Source of the DNA: Lineus longissimus
Lineage: Eukaryota; Nemertea; Pilidiophora; Heteronemertea; Lineidae
Reading direction: 5' to 3'
Length of the DNA stretch: 64,000 nucleotides
NCBI RefSeq assembly: GCF_910592395.1
Contig: NC_088308.1
Span: forward strand, 27,481,501 to 27,545,500
This document shows positions 49,201 through 62,878 of the stretch, in pieces (position 1 is the first letter of the stretch; each line of letters starts with the position of its first letter). A program made the position numbers and the translations under genes. The notes beneath the pieces are model-generated. The model searched no databases and had not been told where the DNA came from. It worked only from the letters and a program-made list of their open reading frames with translations.

Positions 49201-52200
49201 AAAGCTAGAGCTCTGTACGCATTCAACATTTGTTTTCATTTGTTATTTAACCTGGTCAAGCTATGGAAGTATTATGAACCAGACGAAACCAACATCCACA
49301 CAGAATCCTGCGTCAATCCTAGTTACTTTCCAGCGTGGTTTGAAGAATTCATTCTTATGTTTTATCACGTTATTGTCAACTATTCTGCCCCTATCGCAGT
49401 GTTTGCCCTGAACACCTGTATTTTGGTCAGGTTTAAACAACAAGGCAAGGAGATGACAGCTACTGAAGGAGGTAAAAGCAATAAAAAAGAACACCAAGAA
49501 CGAAATCTGACGACTATGATGCTCATTGTCGCATTTACCTTTATCATCTTAATGATCATCTTCCCCATAGAAAATGTATTTTGGGATTATATCATGCCGG
49601 ATTTGGCTAAAACCCAACCGCGATTGAGAGAGTTAAGTTTCTATGTATGTTATTACACAACGACTGCAAATTCGTGCATCAACTTTTATATTTATTTCTG
49701 CGTTAGTGCACCATTCAGGAAGGACATCATTCACTTATTAAATGTTAAGGACAGATTCGCTCATATAAAAGAGCGGTACGCCTAGACTAAATTGACTATT
49801 CAAATGGAATCACAGAGCACTTATATGCACGTACGTGTAATACCCTATGCACATCATTCACTATAGTCATTGCCATTTAATACTCCGTACTTAATTCACC
49901 CGTTGCCGGTTCCTTTCTTTACCAATCGTTTCATAATGTCCCGAAAGCTGATGACATTTTGTTTAGAATTGGTTTTGAAGATGGCGCCTGGTACCTCGAA
50001 AGGGATCACGGTGGTTCCTGACCAAGGTTGCCAGCAACAAATACTCGATGGCAGTCTTCTTCGTGGCGTTCTAAGACAGCATCAAATTCTTAGATGGGTG
50101 AATGTCACGAGTGCTGCCTTCAGGTCTTTCCTAACCCTCATTTTCGTCTTGACATCTTATTTACCGGCCAAATCATTCAAGCAGAGCGCACTCGATGGTA
50201 GTGATGCCTCTACCCTTGACTCGTAAGCATTAATCAATGTCATCTACCTCTTTATCTGGCAGGATGTCTTCTTTACTTAAGCTCTATCACTGTGCTGTTT
50301 TTCAGTGGTTTCTGGCCCAACTTGCCTGCACCATGTACTCAATGGTAGTGATTCCTCTGTACGACACTCTCGGCCCACAGGCGATCATCTTCACTATCAA
50401 CCAAGGTAAAGAAAAATGGGACAACTCTCAGATACCAACATCGTAATTCATTGAAATAGCATCCGATCGCTTGTGGCGGGATAGGCTTGTCGCTCTACCA
50501 GCATCGCTGATTGGACTATATTTCCCATGTGATGGAGTAGCAAACCAGCGACGTTGTTACAACTGAAAGTATGCTTCATCCAATAGGTGCAATCTCCAAT
50601 TAGATACGTATTAGCTTATTCACCTCGAGTCTGTGAATGTTACGCTGGGGCGAACTTGGTCAGTGTACTACGCAATACTGGTAACCAATGGCTAGGCTTG
50701 GAGAATACAAAACCCGTTTTTCCTTTCAGCTGAGATTGAAACGATCGTGGTAGACAACCAGGAAAAGATAGAAAAATTACTCGACCAAAAGGATAACTTA
50801 CCTTCCATGAAACGTATCATTTGCATGGATAGATTTGACGATGATCTAGTGCAATCCGCCGCAGAGAAGGGCGTTTCTATATTCAAGTTTCAGGAAATAC
50901 TGGTTCGTAGAATCAAGGATCCTATTCATTCTTTACTTTCAAAAAGCAATTTTCCTATTTCATGTCTACATTATTGGTAAATGAGGAGAAGTAATAACGA
51001 CACGTGTTTAACAATTCTTGTTAGTGATGGGTCAATTATTAAGAAATCTTAATTAGAGAAGAACAAACAACTGAAGTTGCCTTTTATTTATTCGTCAGTT
51101 ATTGAAAATGCTTTCTTCCTAGTGTATCTAGAGATTATGACTGCTCGTTTCTTTCTTCAGGGAGTAGGTGCAAATGACCTTAAAGATCCTATCGTAAGTT
51201 TACAGCTATTACAAAAACCGCTAATAGAAAAATGGCCGGGTCTATTTGGCAAGCCGCTCGCCGAACAGGCATCTTTTTTTGTCCTGTTTGGAGAGCCGCT
51301 TGCCAAACAGCACTAAAAAGCCACCCTGTTCGGCCAGCCGGGCTTGCCAAACAGGTTAAAAATCTACCCTGTTTGGCGAGCTTGAGACTTTACAACACAT
51401 TAGCCAATCGGAGGGCTCTCCATTCAGGACAAGAAAAAGTCGCTGTTTGGTAAGCCGGGCTTGCCATAGTCACTTCCTAGAAAAAATGGGTTATCTACAA
51501 TGGTGGTATCAAAATGAAAGTATTTCCATCTGATGATTATGCATAAAGGGTACGTATCCTCTGAACACATTGTAAAAAAAATTACACGCATTTGTAAAAA
51601 AGCTAGTCATTGTCTTGGCGTTAACTTGGCGCTTGGGTCTAACCGAAGAGATAGCGCCTAGTGAACGCCATCTCTCATCTGAAATCATCATGACTAAAAG
51701 CAGACGTCAAAATATCGTGTTCCTTGTTTCAGCCCCCGTCCGCAACTGATATAAGCATCATCAGCTACACGAGTGGCTCAACAGGTAGGCACGACTGCAC
51801 GACCATTCGCTTACATCAACCTTGCTCTATTTTGTCCAATCATTCTGAATTCCACACAATCCGTGAAGGGAGGAAGCTACACTAGCTGCATCATTGTCTT
51901 CAAAATTGCTTGATGTTTGATGGTCAGCCTAGAGGCCTGCTCGGACGGTGATGACTCACAATCATATACATGTAAAAACGTTGGTTGAGAGTTGAAATTA
52001 TGAAACAGTATTCTTTATTGATCCTTGTTTTTGTCTTCTATGGTGTAGGCGACCCGAAAGGAGTCATGACAACCCACGTTTCCATGATGCTCTTCATGAA
52101 CTCAATAGTATATCAGCTAACCGTAAGTAAGCAGAGAATATCGCCATTACGCCCGCTGAAACGCTGCTGGGGATGTTAGTTAGAGGGCACCTCGGATCGG

Positions 52201-55200
52201 ACGGGTTAACTCAGATATCCTGATGATTTTGTTATTTTTGACCAAAGTTCAGCGACATATTATAGATGGCCATCCTGCAAACTATTGTAAGAATCCAGCG
52301 CAGAGACAAAGTTCAGTTTGTCTGGATAAAAGGGCTAATCGAGAGCTTCAGAAACTCACATAACTATGTCAGAGCAATGAGAAATCATATCCCGAGACAT
52401 CCTTTTTACCTTGAAGAAGGATTGGTAAATCAACAAAACCGCTGTTCGATAATGATTTTGCTAATACCAAAATGACCAGAGCGGCTTGAGCTATCTTTCA
52501 CCTCCTTTCTTTAGGCTTGTGAGTTCTTCCTCGACACCTCAGACGTCGTCATATCCTACCTCCCAATGGCTCACCTGTACGAGCAAATGTCCCAATGCAT
52601 CGTCATCAACCATGGCAGTCGGATAGGATTCTTCCGAGGAGACATCAAGCTTCTCCTGTCCGACATCAGCGAGCTCAAGCCGACCTTCTTCCCTGCTGTA
52701 CCAAGGGTGCTGAATAAGATCTATGACCAGGTATGCACGCATTGTGACAATCTTTTTTTTCGTGTCCTAGTGAAAAGGTCGAAGTTACCTCAGCATTTTA
52801 CACCATGACATAATGTCCGTGCAGCAGAGAGATTTACCTCTTTTCTTCCTTTAACGCTGGCAATACTGTTCGTTGATACTAGCTCTTACACACTTGTTGG
52901 CAATACTACTCGGTATAGAAGTTTTCATGCCGCCATTCTCGATTTGTAGTTTGGAGATTGATAAGTTCTTTCCAAATCCCAGTGAGGTGAATTCGTGATT
53001 TGATAAATGATATCAATATACCAGTATCCTGTATACGATAATGGTGAATTAACCTTACATCATCAACTTATTTCAACCAGTCTTTGTATAGGTTACGGAT
53101 AAAGTTTCAAGAAGCAAGATAAAATCCACCCTTCTTAATATGGCTTTGGCCAGCAAGCAAAAAGATGTTAACAGGTAAGTTAACAACCTCGGACACAATT
53201 TTTTAGTTTTACGTTTTTAAGGTTTTGGCGAAGGAAAGCGAAGAACGCCTAAAGAGCTAAGAAAACGGAATTATTCTCTTGCAAACAGGGTCTGCAACTA
53301 CTTTTCCTTACGCATGTTCCCATAAGGGAGTATTTATCGAGTGAAATGGCCTGATGTGTCAGGATACGATATGGTGAGCGTAATAGGATTGTATTCTCAT
53401 TCTTAAAACCAATATATATTCAAGGGGAATCTACCGCAAAGACACCATATGGGACAAACTGATGCTAGGCAAGATCCAGAATCTTCTTGGCGGTCGAGTA
53501 CGGTTAATCTCCTCAGCTTCTGCCCCGCTACGGCCAGTTGTGATGCAGTTCTGTCGTTGTGCGCTGGGCTGTGTGGTAAGTACTTGCTACGGATAGCTGA
53601 GACATCTCCGAGGTTGAAATAAAGTAACCCAGCAATAAAAATTGTTTTAATTTAACACAAAACACTATCTTACCATTGCAATATCGAGGTTGGTTGATCA
53701 CATATCTCGGTAAGAGTCGAGTAAAAGGTCCTAAAGCTCAGCATGCTCTACTGTATAGTATCTTTATAGCATCGTATGCCGTGAGAATAATTATGTGCAA
53801 GGAATGTGTTGTTACATTGCCTAAGGTACAACCTCAAGCAAAAGAACTCACATAATTGATACGTTATCCAGTGTTACTGTATTTTCATTCAGCTCATAGA
53901 AGGATACGGACAGACCGAAAATGTTTCCGTGACATTCCAGTTCCCGTGTGAGACGGGGGCCGGCCATGTTGGGCCTCCTGTTATTGACATGCAGATCAAG
54001 TTAATAGATGTACCAGAAATGAATTATTATGCTGCTGAAGATCAGGGAGAGGTGAGGTTTTTAAAATTACTTGAGCAAAAAAGGTTGGCAGGGAACTATT
54101 GCCTGCTCATCTAGCGGAGGAAGGGGCCCAGCTCGGCCTAGCCGGGTTCCGCCTCAACTTCAATCACAGTGCTTCCCGTTTACTTGTGCTACATGTAATT
54201 ATCAGAGAGCTCCTTCCAATGAAATTTTCACAGTGATTGCATGACGGCTTCGGGTAGTTCTGCTGGGGTTCCTTCTATGTGACCCGTCGTAGAAAGCTAG
54301 CCATGGTGGGTTTACTGCTCCATCTCGAACGGTAACATGAACGAAAATGTTTCATGCAGCAATGTTTTGATCATGATTGATCGTTTTTACAGGTTTGCTT
54401 CAAATCTCCGATTCCTCTCCTTGGCTATTACAAGAATCCAGAGAAAACAGCTGAAGTTCTCGACAGTAATGGGTGGATTCTCAGCGGCGATATAGGAGAA
54501 TGGCTACCCGTAAGTATTGGACGAGACCCGTAGATTTTCTGAGTTCGAGTCCGGTGGTCCTGGGCAGGGAAGGCATTGCATATAAAAGCATTATACACAA
54601 ACGAATAGTGATGTTCCATGAGGAACCATGCATGATGACTTATAATATCGCCACTGTCACTTGAGAGAGTTAAAGGTCGAATACTGATCTACGATCTCTT
54701 ATATGGTGACAGTGATGGTCGATCAGCAGGGCGATTAAGACGCTGAAAATTGCTGAATTAATGAAATTGATGTAAGATTTATGTTTCCAGAATGGCTGCC
54801 TGAAGATAATTGACCGAAGAAAGAACATCTTCAAGTTGTGTCAAGGGGAGTACATCGCCCCAGAGAAGATTGAATTGGTTTATGTGGGCAGCAAGTATGT
54901 CATGCAAGTCTTTGTGGATGGAAACTCACTCGAGGTGGGCATTTTCTCATAGCTGAAGACTTAAACCCGGCCTTCTGTTTTGACTTCGTCCTCAAGACAA
55001 ATTGGGGATGAATGTGTTCCGGGGGGAAAAGATGCCTCAGTGTGTGGCTGGTCGTTGGGGTGAAAATACGTTGCACTTGTAGCGTGGTTCGTGCCAGCTG
55101 CTTCTACGTAAAAAGGAAAAAGACTTCTGTGAGCTCTGGCATCATCATTTCCACTTTCCGATTCTCATTTCAGAATTGTATCGTGGCATTCGTCGTGCCC

Positions 55201-56074
55201 GATCCAATACCATCTGCCGAGTGGGCCAAGAATAATGGCGTCGATACAGACATTGAGAAGCTCTGCTCACACAAGGTAAGTTGGTCGCTAATGATATGGG
55301 GCAATCGCGCAATACTGACCAGAACCTGCCGATCAGGAGAGGGGCCAAACAAGATAATCATTTTCGTCTGTGATCGTGGACGTTACCTATACTTAACAGA
55401 TAGAACTCTGGTGAATCCCACTGCTAAGAAGTGTATTAAAATTGTATGTATCTTGGCGGCAGTATCATGTAAGCGTGTTGAACTGGCGATCTGTCTTAAC
55501 ATAATTGATTTGTTCTAGGCTTTCAAGAAGGTTGTATTTGATGATATGCAAGCTGTTGGGAAGAAGGCTGCTCTAAAATCATTTGAACAGGTAATGCAAC
55601 ACGGTGTACTAGCTACCAATTAATTGATAACACTTTTTAAATGAGATGCTGTGTAGAAGTTGATGTTTTTAGGGATGGAGAATCTGAAAGTCAGAACTGA
55701 CGATTTGATAGCCACAACTGAAAACGCCTCATGGAATAAGTGTACATGTACTAGTATTTGGACATTTACACGGCTAGACGGGTACAAGGTGAAGTGCTTT
55801 GTTAAAACATGTCTCAATTGTGTTTGACCTTTATGAACACTGTACAAGTATATGGGATGCCAAATTTGAGATAGAATATTGAAAATCGAACGCCCAATCG
55901 TCGTATATCTGGGTCATTATCATCTTTTTTCAGATGAAGGCTCTTCACATGCAAAGCACGCAGTTTTCAGTGGAGAATGGTCTACTGACTCCAACTTTCA
56001 AGAATAAAAGAACACCACTACGAAAACACTTCACGACCCAGATGACAGAGATGTATGCCACGTTGAACAAATAG
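46278..56074 (+). CDS. ACSL: Long-chain fatty acid--CoA ligase (ACSL1/5/6 type)
   Basis: Activates long-chain fatty acids to acyl-CoA with ATP, at ER, mitochondrial or peroxisomal membranes. Seventeen phase-consistent exons: 46278-46574, 47176-47355, 47695-47796, 50306-50405, 50730-50902, 51161-51193, 51733-51784, 52049-52122, 52515-52730, 53092-53174, 53425-53575, 53893-54051, 54393-54509, 54791-54934, 55174-55275, 55519-55590 and 55934-56074, 731 residues (ACSL1 is 698). An N-terminal anchor segment ([18 protein letters not shown]) is present. The AMP-binding P-loop YTSGSTGDPKG (about 306-316) spans exons 7-8. Other family motifs are [29 protein letters not shown], the [20 protein letters not shown] signature and C-terminal [12 protein letters not shown]. 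Exon 6 is only 33 nt; donors of exons 5 (GTTCGT) and 14 (GTGGGC) are weak. The third intron contains a GPCR gene. Confidence 0.95.
48739..49785 (+). CDS. Rhodopsin-like GPCR, intronless, nested in an ACSL intron
   Basis: 348 residues, single exon. The N-terminus has a glycosylation sequon (NIT at 13-15). Seven hydrophobic segments, with TM1 GN (YIGNSLTL), Cys112 and Cys191 for the disulfide, DRF at 136-138 followed by VAVCFPLKA, and a TM7 end NFYIY (315-319) instead of NPxxY, as in FMRFamide-receptor-like proteins. TM6 lacks CWxP. It is in the same family as the GPCR at 25.4 kb by the shared DRF-PLKA-CT-KKAR stretch, but diverged elsewhere. It lies wholly in the third intron of the ACSL gene, same strand, between exons 47695-47796 and 50306-50405. 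The ACSL reading frame is complete without it, so it is a separate nested gene. Ligand unknown. Confidence 0.9.
   Translation: MANHRAFSTMLPNITQPPATITPDPKDAMITSLITIFDFYIPCIILSLGYIGNSLTLITMTQRIHKKRNVVMSYHFRALAVGDIAICAIGDTQRLILSRFPDAFKLHGDFLCKEYNYLLFVFFGISIWNVVVISIDRFVAVCFPLKASIWCTLKKARALYAFNICFHLLFNLVKLWKYYEPDETNIHTESCVNPSYFPAWFEEFILMFYHVIVNYSAPIAVFALNTCILVRFKQQGKEMTATEGGKSNKKEHQERNLTTMMLIVAFTFIILMIIFPIENVFWDYIMPDLAKTQPRLRELSFYVCYYTTTANSCINFYIYFCVSAPFRKDIIHLLNVKDRFAHIKERYA
51242..51468. repeat. Array of five imperfect palindromes
   Basis: Units at about 51242-51269, 51283-51310, 51324-51355, 51368-51385 (half unit) and 51442-51468 share the pattern CTGTTTGGCnAGCCGGGCTTG followed by CCAAACAG, in which the two halves are complementary. 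Each can fold into a hairpin. The array lies in an ACSL intron. Confidence 0.75.
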
Positions 56075-56604
56075 TCGCCGCAGTGAAAAGGGGGATGACT
56101 CGCATTTGGCAAGAACTTTTAACCCGTCATGATCTGCTGTACAGCACGATTTTGTTCTTGGCTTTTCCCTTTTTTCCTTGGACACGATACGTTTTTTTCT
56201 CAAAATTCCAGATTGAAAAATTATCGAGGGTGCTACGCCAAGTCAGTCGTATGCTCCCCCCCCCCCCCGCGCAAGGGTTGGCATATCAACGTGTGACTCT
56301 TGTCCTGCTGGTCGGAAAGGAAAAAAGCAGCGCTGTCCACTGATCCGAATCCATGTTTCCGGCTGTTCAAATGGACTGGGAGACAATGGTCACACGCTAA
56401 GCGCCGAGGAAGAAAATCGCGCACATGAAGCTGATCATGCAGGGTTATTCCTTTCCAAGAACTGTACAGTAATTCGACAAATTCGCGGCTAGAATCAAAT
56501 TCTTTAGAGTACCCTTGGTTGGGTGGCTGGTATATATTGCTTACACAATCCTTCGGGCTATTGGTACCTTATTTATAATGAATGTAGCATAATTAATCAT
56601 TATT

Positions 56605-57800
<1,196 letters not shown>

Positions 57801-59371
57801 TCATCAATTTATCTATGATGAGTAGAGCTAATATTTTCTAATAAACTCTAGATTGAAACTGACCTAAACCGCTTCAATATTCACTAAGAAATTGACACCA
57901 AGACTAAGCCGGAACGTGACGTCATAACCACCGGGAACTGGTTTTGCAAACCCATTTTCACTCCAAATTGAACATTCTGAATGGCATCGAAAAACCACTG
58001 CAGATATGCATGACCTGCATCTGCCCTTTTTTTAAATATTCAGCACCTGTCTTAGATCCGTGGAACTAGGTTATGTATATTCAATGATTATGAACAAATG
58101 CATTGCATTTACTTTGTAGCCGTGCATTTACTATGTATCAACACAGGGGAGGGCATTTGTAAATTTGAGGTCCATCTTGCGATCATGTTGAGGGGGATTG
58201 AAAGATGACCCGACATTCGTATTCGCCATAACATGTCACCAAGTATGAAACAAAATATTGAATCAGATTGTACAAAACAGGTTTCATGTGTTATACAGCA
58301 TGACGACATGGACTATGCCATTAACTACATACACTAATATCGAACTGTGATCTATTTGCGTACGTAGGCAGGTGGTTGCATTGGGTTTTTTTATCATAGT
58401 GTCAACACTTATGAAAGGGCTTGCCAGCTTTGGCTTATGAGACAGTCTTTACTTCCAAACTCCTTTCTCTCTTAAGCAAAGCGCCTGGCGAGAAGGCAGT
58501 TTGTACCCTATATTTAACTGACTGGCGGCTAACCAACCAGCCGCATCGGAAAGAGGTTACCAGCGGGCCTCGAATCTTCGACCTTCCGCGGATCACGAGG
58601 CGGACGTCTTAACCATTAGGCTATCGAGGTCGGTTGTATGCGCTCTACCGTACGTATGTGTAGGGAGAAGGGAGTACCAAACCATCGAAAAATTATGCAT
58701 ACCGTATATGCGTACCACATGAACAACAGAGCATATTATAGTACGTATAGGCATTTCCCGAGGAACACCCGGCATGATGCCATATTTTCCTATACATTAT
58801 ACAAGTGTTCAAAGAAAGACATTTTTCAAATGATGTATTGCTTTCAGATAACTTGCCAATATAAAAGCCAAAGTCTTATTAGCTGTAATTTATAGTGATT
58901 CATTAGGGATGGAGATAATCCATCTGAAACGGCTCTTTAGTTGTAGCGATATGCATATCCTCGATTACCTATCATGTTAATCCGTAAATTGTTACTTTTC
59001 AAATAAAAAATTTCTGACGGAAATATACACGATTTTGTCTTGTTTGAACCACCTGAAGTTAGATTTAAAACAAATACTTTTTTAAACATCATTGTAATTT
59101 TTATCATAATCAGCATTTTGATCCTTTTGATTTATCATTGCCTCTAAAATCCAACTGGTTTCAGTCGCTCAAAGCGCCGACCCTTCAAATTCATTCCCCA
59201 ATTCTCATAAAACCGACGCGTGACTGCACATCTACCTATCACTCTGGTTACTTTGAATGTCCAGCTGTGACCAACCGTCATGGGCTTTGGCTAATAGAAA
59301 CGATGATACGAATTTCATAAACTACCCTGTGGCCTTATTCTTCCAAATTGTTCTTAATCCTCGATTGTTTA
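57801..59371. other. Intergenic, ACSL to the four-TM gene
   Basis: No gene supported apart from the SINE-like piece at 58.5-58.6 kb. It should contain the 3' UTR of the minus-strand gene ending at 59372. Confidence 0.5.
58490..58631 (-). mobile_element. tRNA-derived SINE-like sequence
   Basis: On the minus strand, starting at 58631: GACCTCGATAGCCTAATGGT, with A-box TAGCCTAATGG (58613-58623), an anticodon-arm-like GTCCGCCTCGTGATCCGCGG and a degraded B-box (GATTCGAGGC, 58567-58576). The acceptor stem is not closed, so it is a relic or SINE head. The downstream body runs to about 58490. Confidence 0.55.
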
Positions 59372-61703
59372 CTAGGCAGGGGCCGTCGTATTCTGTGCGT
59401 AGAGGACCTGTCCCCCTGATTGCGGATTTTGTTTGCAGCAGACCTTCTTGCTCGGGATAATGATCATGGCCAAACTACAACTGAACGCTCCCAATTCCAC
59501 GACAATCCGAATCACAGCTGGCCACTGGAAAAAGACAACTCCAAGTAACGTAACAATGATATAAGTGCATCGCAGTAGCTAATTGTATTCTCAGTGGGCT
59601 TCAGAATATACATGTATGTACATGTACATGTAAACAATATCTGAAAACATTAGAAATTATTAAAAAGAGGGTGCCTGTTTACCGCGATTTTAAAGCTGTC
59701 CACCAAATCTGACATGCACTAATTTGGCACAAGCCTCGCTGCTGAGTTCTGGATCAACTCGAGTCTGAAGTAGGTGTCGGGAAGCCACACTGTTTCGCGA
59801 GATTGTTAGGATGATTAACATCTCAAGGTCGTCTATATACCATCACCAACTTACCGTTCGGTTTATGTTGCCAACCAAGCTAGTTTCTACGGAAAGTTGC
59901 CACACCTGAAATGTAACAGCAGTTACTCCTTTTATGGACTTTGAATCAGCACCATTACTTTTGAAGAAAATATCCAGATTTTGGATCCGGTGACGCATAC
60001 GCTTACTAAACTCTGCAACGCTACTCATTCATGCGCATACATAACCGGATAGGAGATCCGGTGATCTCGAGACATCTATATCTAAACCGGTGCATACAAT
60101 GTTTGTTACAGGGTTTCCTATTACCCTTAGACTCTCACCAGTCTCCCCCATTCACTCATTACAGAGACTGGTACTTGACGTCATGAACTTGATTTGGGGG
60201 GTAAGCTTCCGGTGACCGGTCAGGCGTTTTTCTGTAGGGTGGGTAACCTCGATCCAAGTGAATAATCTGCAATACCAGAGCGCTCCGTATGACAGTGCAT
60301 CCACTGTATACAATGATAATGGTCTCACTAGCCAGTGCAATGGCCGGGCCTACCTGGCTCCACAAATGGCGCGACGTCATTTCATGCATACCCCTGTTCA
60401 AGTGGCTGTCGACCTTGCAGTATATCACCCTCACACATAAACCTATACATTTCTGAATAGCTTGTCGCTTCTAGAATACATCTGGCCAGCTTTCATTGTT
60501 ATCAAGTAATTCAGTCATGAGAACATGGGGGCAGCACAATACATGAGACACCCTGTACATCGATGAAAATTTTGAAAATTTCACCTTGCCGCCTTATAAG
60601 TTGACGATTAACATGGATGGTGAAATAATATTTTTATAAACTTCTACTTATCACCTTGAGAAAGCAAAATAATAACAATTTTAAATTTTGATACCAAAAT
60701 AGGGTGTCGTTGCGGCTTTTCTTTGAGCATTTTGACCGCGAAGTCTCACCTTGAGAACATGTGCACTCTGACAGGAACCAGTTCATGTCAACATCCGATT
60801 GAGCTATACATAGCATGCGAGGCCTGGTCACTGCGGACGTGCACAGAAGAAGCTGATATTTTCCTCAAATAATCGTCAGAGCTACCTCTTCACAAAATAC
60901 CCAGGACACCGACATTTGAACATGCAGCAATAGCGATATGATAGGCTCATCTGTATCCATGGTAATCGCCTGAGATTGAAGAACCACTGGCTAGTGAGAC
61001 CAATGTATCGCTCGCCTCGGGTAAATCAACGAGGCTTCCTCGACCCTCCGCTCGGCGGTGGATAGGGTCGTGGTTACCTAGACTATATTACCCTTCGAGT
61101 TCTTTTAATCGTAATTTTGTGTAAAAAACATGATTCGAATGAGTAGAGACAAGCATCCACATATAAATCAGATCGGAGCTGGTAAGCGTGATGCCCTCTT
61201 TTGATGTTCATCGAGAGCTTAGTTTGAAGTGATAAACTTACCTGCCAGAATGCTACAATCATAGAAATCACAGCGGCGATGATGCAACAAATGGCACACG
61301 CTGAAGACCTCGGTGCTGTGAAGGAACCCATGATTCCCAGCCCTCCGACGACTCCGTGGACTATCAGTGGGATAATCATGAGTGCTGATTCCGCCCAAAT
61401 TCCGCTTACGGCCCCCACGATAATCAGGTAAAGCAAGTTGAAAATTGCGACGAGAATTAAGATAATGCTCGGGGCCTTTCCGTCCGGGAAGCCGTAGTCT
61501 GGCGGAGGAGGCTGTTGGTTGACGACCGCCGTCGTGTTGGCTGGTTGCCCGTAGCCCGTCTGCGGACCGTATGGTTGTGGCGACGGGTAGCCACCCTGTT
61601 GTTGCTGCGCTTGATAGCCATGCTGCACTGGGTACCTTGGTTGGACGTGTTGTGGTGCCGGGTTATTTACCCCCTGCTGAGGGTCCATTCCTTGATTATC
61701 CAT
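59372..61703 (-). CDS. Four-pass membrane protein with P/Q/Y-rich N-terminus
   Basis: Three exons, all phase 0: 61242-61703 (ATG), 59855-59905 (51 nt) and 59372-59524, 221 residues. Residues 1-75 are rich in Pro, Gln, Gly and Tyr (QQQQGGYPSPQPYGPQTGYG) and include a WW-domain-binding PPxY (PPDY, 67-70). Four hydrophobic segments follow: about 78-99, 107-128, 134-155 and, in the last exon, 172-194 (WPAVIRIVVELGAFSCSLAM). The 51-nt exon encodes the loop between TM3 and TM4, with a sequon NRT, so that loop is probably extracellular and both termini cytosolic. The C-tail starts with KKVCCK, a possible palmitoylation site. The layout resembles MS4A/MARVEL-like tetraspan proteins, but I cannot assign a family. 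An AG at 61708-61709 just before the ATG suggests a separate 5' UTR exon. Confidence 0.75.
59525..61241 (-). other. Introns of the four-TM gene
   Basis: 59525-59854 and 59906-61241 contain no further exon that I can support, though an additional exon in the 1.3-kb second intron cannot be excluded. Confidence 0.55.
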
Positions 61704-62420
61704 TTTTCTGGAAATGACAAGCGAAAGTAAAAAGAAGCACTATATATACAATGTATACATATCCCAGATTCCCCTCAGAAAAATGACAATGGATGGTACG
61801 CCTAGCTGACAGAATGTGAAGGCCTGCAACACTCGGGTTGAAAAAATTAATAAGAAATATTGATATTTCCTTATCCGGCATACTGTTTTTCGGTATTTAC
61901 ATGTTAAATTTATGATTGAATATTCCTATGAAATTTACACTGTATACACAAATGAACCAAGTTGATAAGCATTTCCGTTGACAAGCTTTTCCGTCGAAAT
62001 GGTCAAGATAACTAGGGAAATATTGGTTTATTCACCAAAGGCTTTCCGAAATTTGAAATGTAATGTCTCGGAAAATGTAATAATCCAAAATTAACTAGCG
62101 AAAACAACGGGAAAAATATCATTTATCGTGTAGAGCTTGAAATCCTCGCCGTTGCTCCCGTGACTCGTCTGCTCCACTACATAAATCGAAGTCAGTGCTC
62201 GATTGTCTGGGTTGTCTGGACAAGAGAGGCGTGGTTTTTTACATATGACGAACATAACAAAGATACGTTATACTCACAGCTCCGTCTGGCACAGAATACC
62301 GTTCTACCACCGCACCGAGTGTATAGTGGTTTTTGAAAGTCGATCGATTGTGAAATTCTAAAAAACATTCGACTGCTGTTATGCTCTACACATGCATGCT
62401 CTTCAAGCATGTAACACCAA
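61704..62420. other. 5' flank of the four-TM gene
   Basis: Probable 5' UTR intron and promoter region of the minus-strand gene. A minus-strand donor-like GCT|GTGAGTATAAC around 62275 could end a non-coding first exon. Nothing else recognised. Confidence 0.4.
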
Positions 62421-62878
62421 CAGTGAGTTTTTATCTATGACGTCTCAGAGAATGGTAATAAAGTGTTGAATGTTGGTCGACACGACTCTGGAATGGTGGA
62501 ATTTGAGCGACTTCAACAGGCAGATAATACAGGCAAAAACTCCAAAGACAATTTTATACCAAGCTACTTACTCTCAAGTTACTCCTCATGTATCCATTGT
62601 ACTCCAAATCACTCCAAACCCACAACTAGTCATTACAAACGCACAAAAAACCCAATCATTCAACGAGCATCATTGATGGGACAGAATGGCGAAAAGCTAT
62701 ATCATCCTGTAACACGGCCTGTTGTGACGTCACAATAAACCAAAAATAGATATTGCAGATTTTGCATGCATTGTCTGCCTGTTGAAGTCGCTCGAATTTT
62801 ACCATTCCAGAGTCGAGCCGACCAACTTTCAACACTTTATTACCATTCTCTGAGACGTCATAGTTATCAACTCACTGT
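62421..62878. mobile_element. DNA-transposon-like element with about 105-bp terminal inverted repeats
   Basis: Left arm about 62421-62525 (CAGTGAGTTTTTATCTATGA ... CGACTTCAACAGGCAGA) and right arm about 62773-62877 are complementary with a modest number of mismatches, around a 250-bp AT-rich centre without a transposase. Flanks read GTAACACCAA (62411-62420) and GTAACATCCA (62879-62888), a possible imperfect 9-10-bp target duplication. Long arms plus a 9-10-bp duplication would fit a Mutator-like MITE, but this is tentative. Confidence 0.75.

Noticed and set aside
49870-50226. 118-residue open frame after the nested GPCR
   Set aside because: Lies in the ACSL intron, starts in low-complexity sequence, no recognisable motif.
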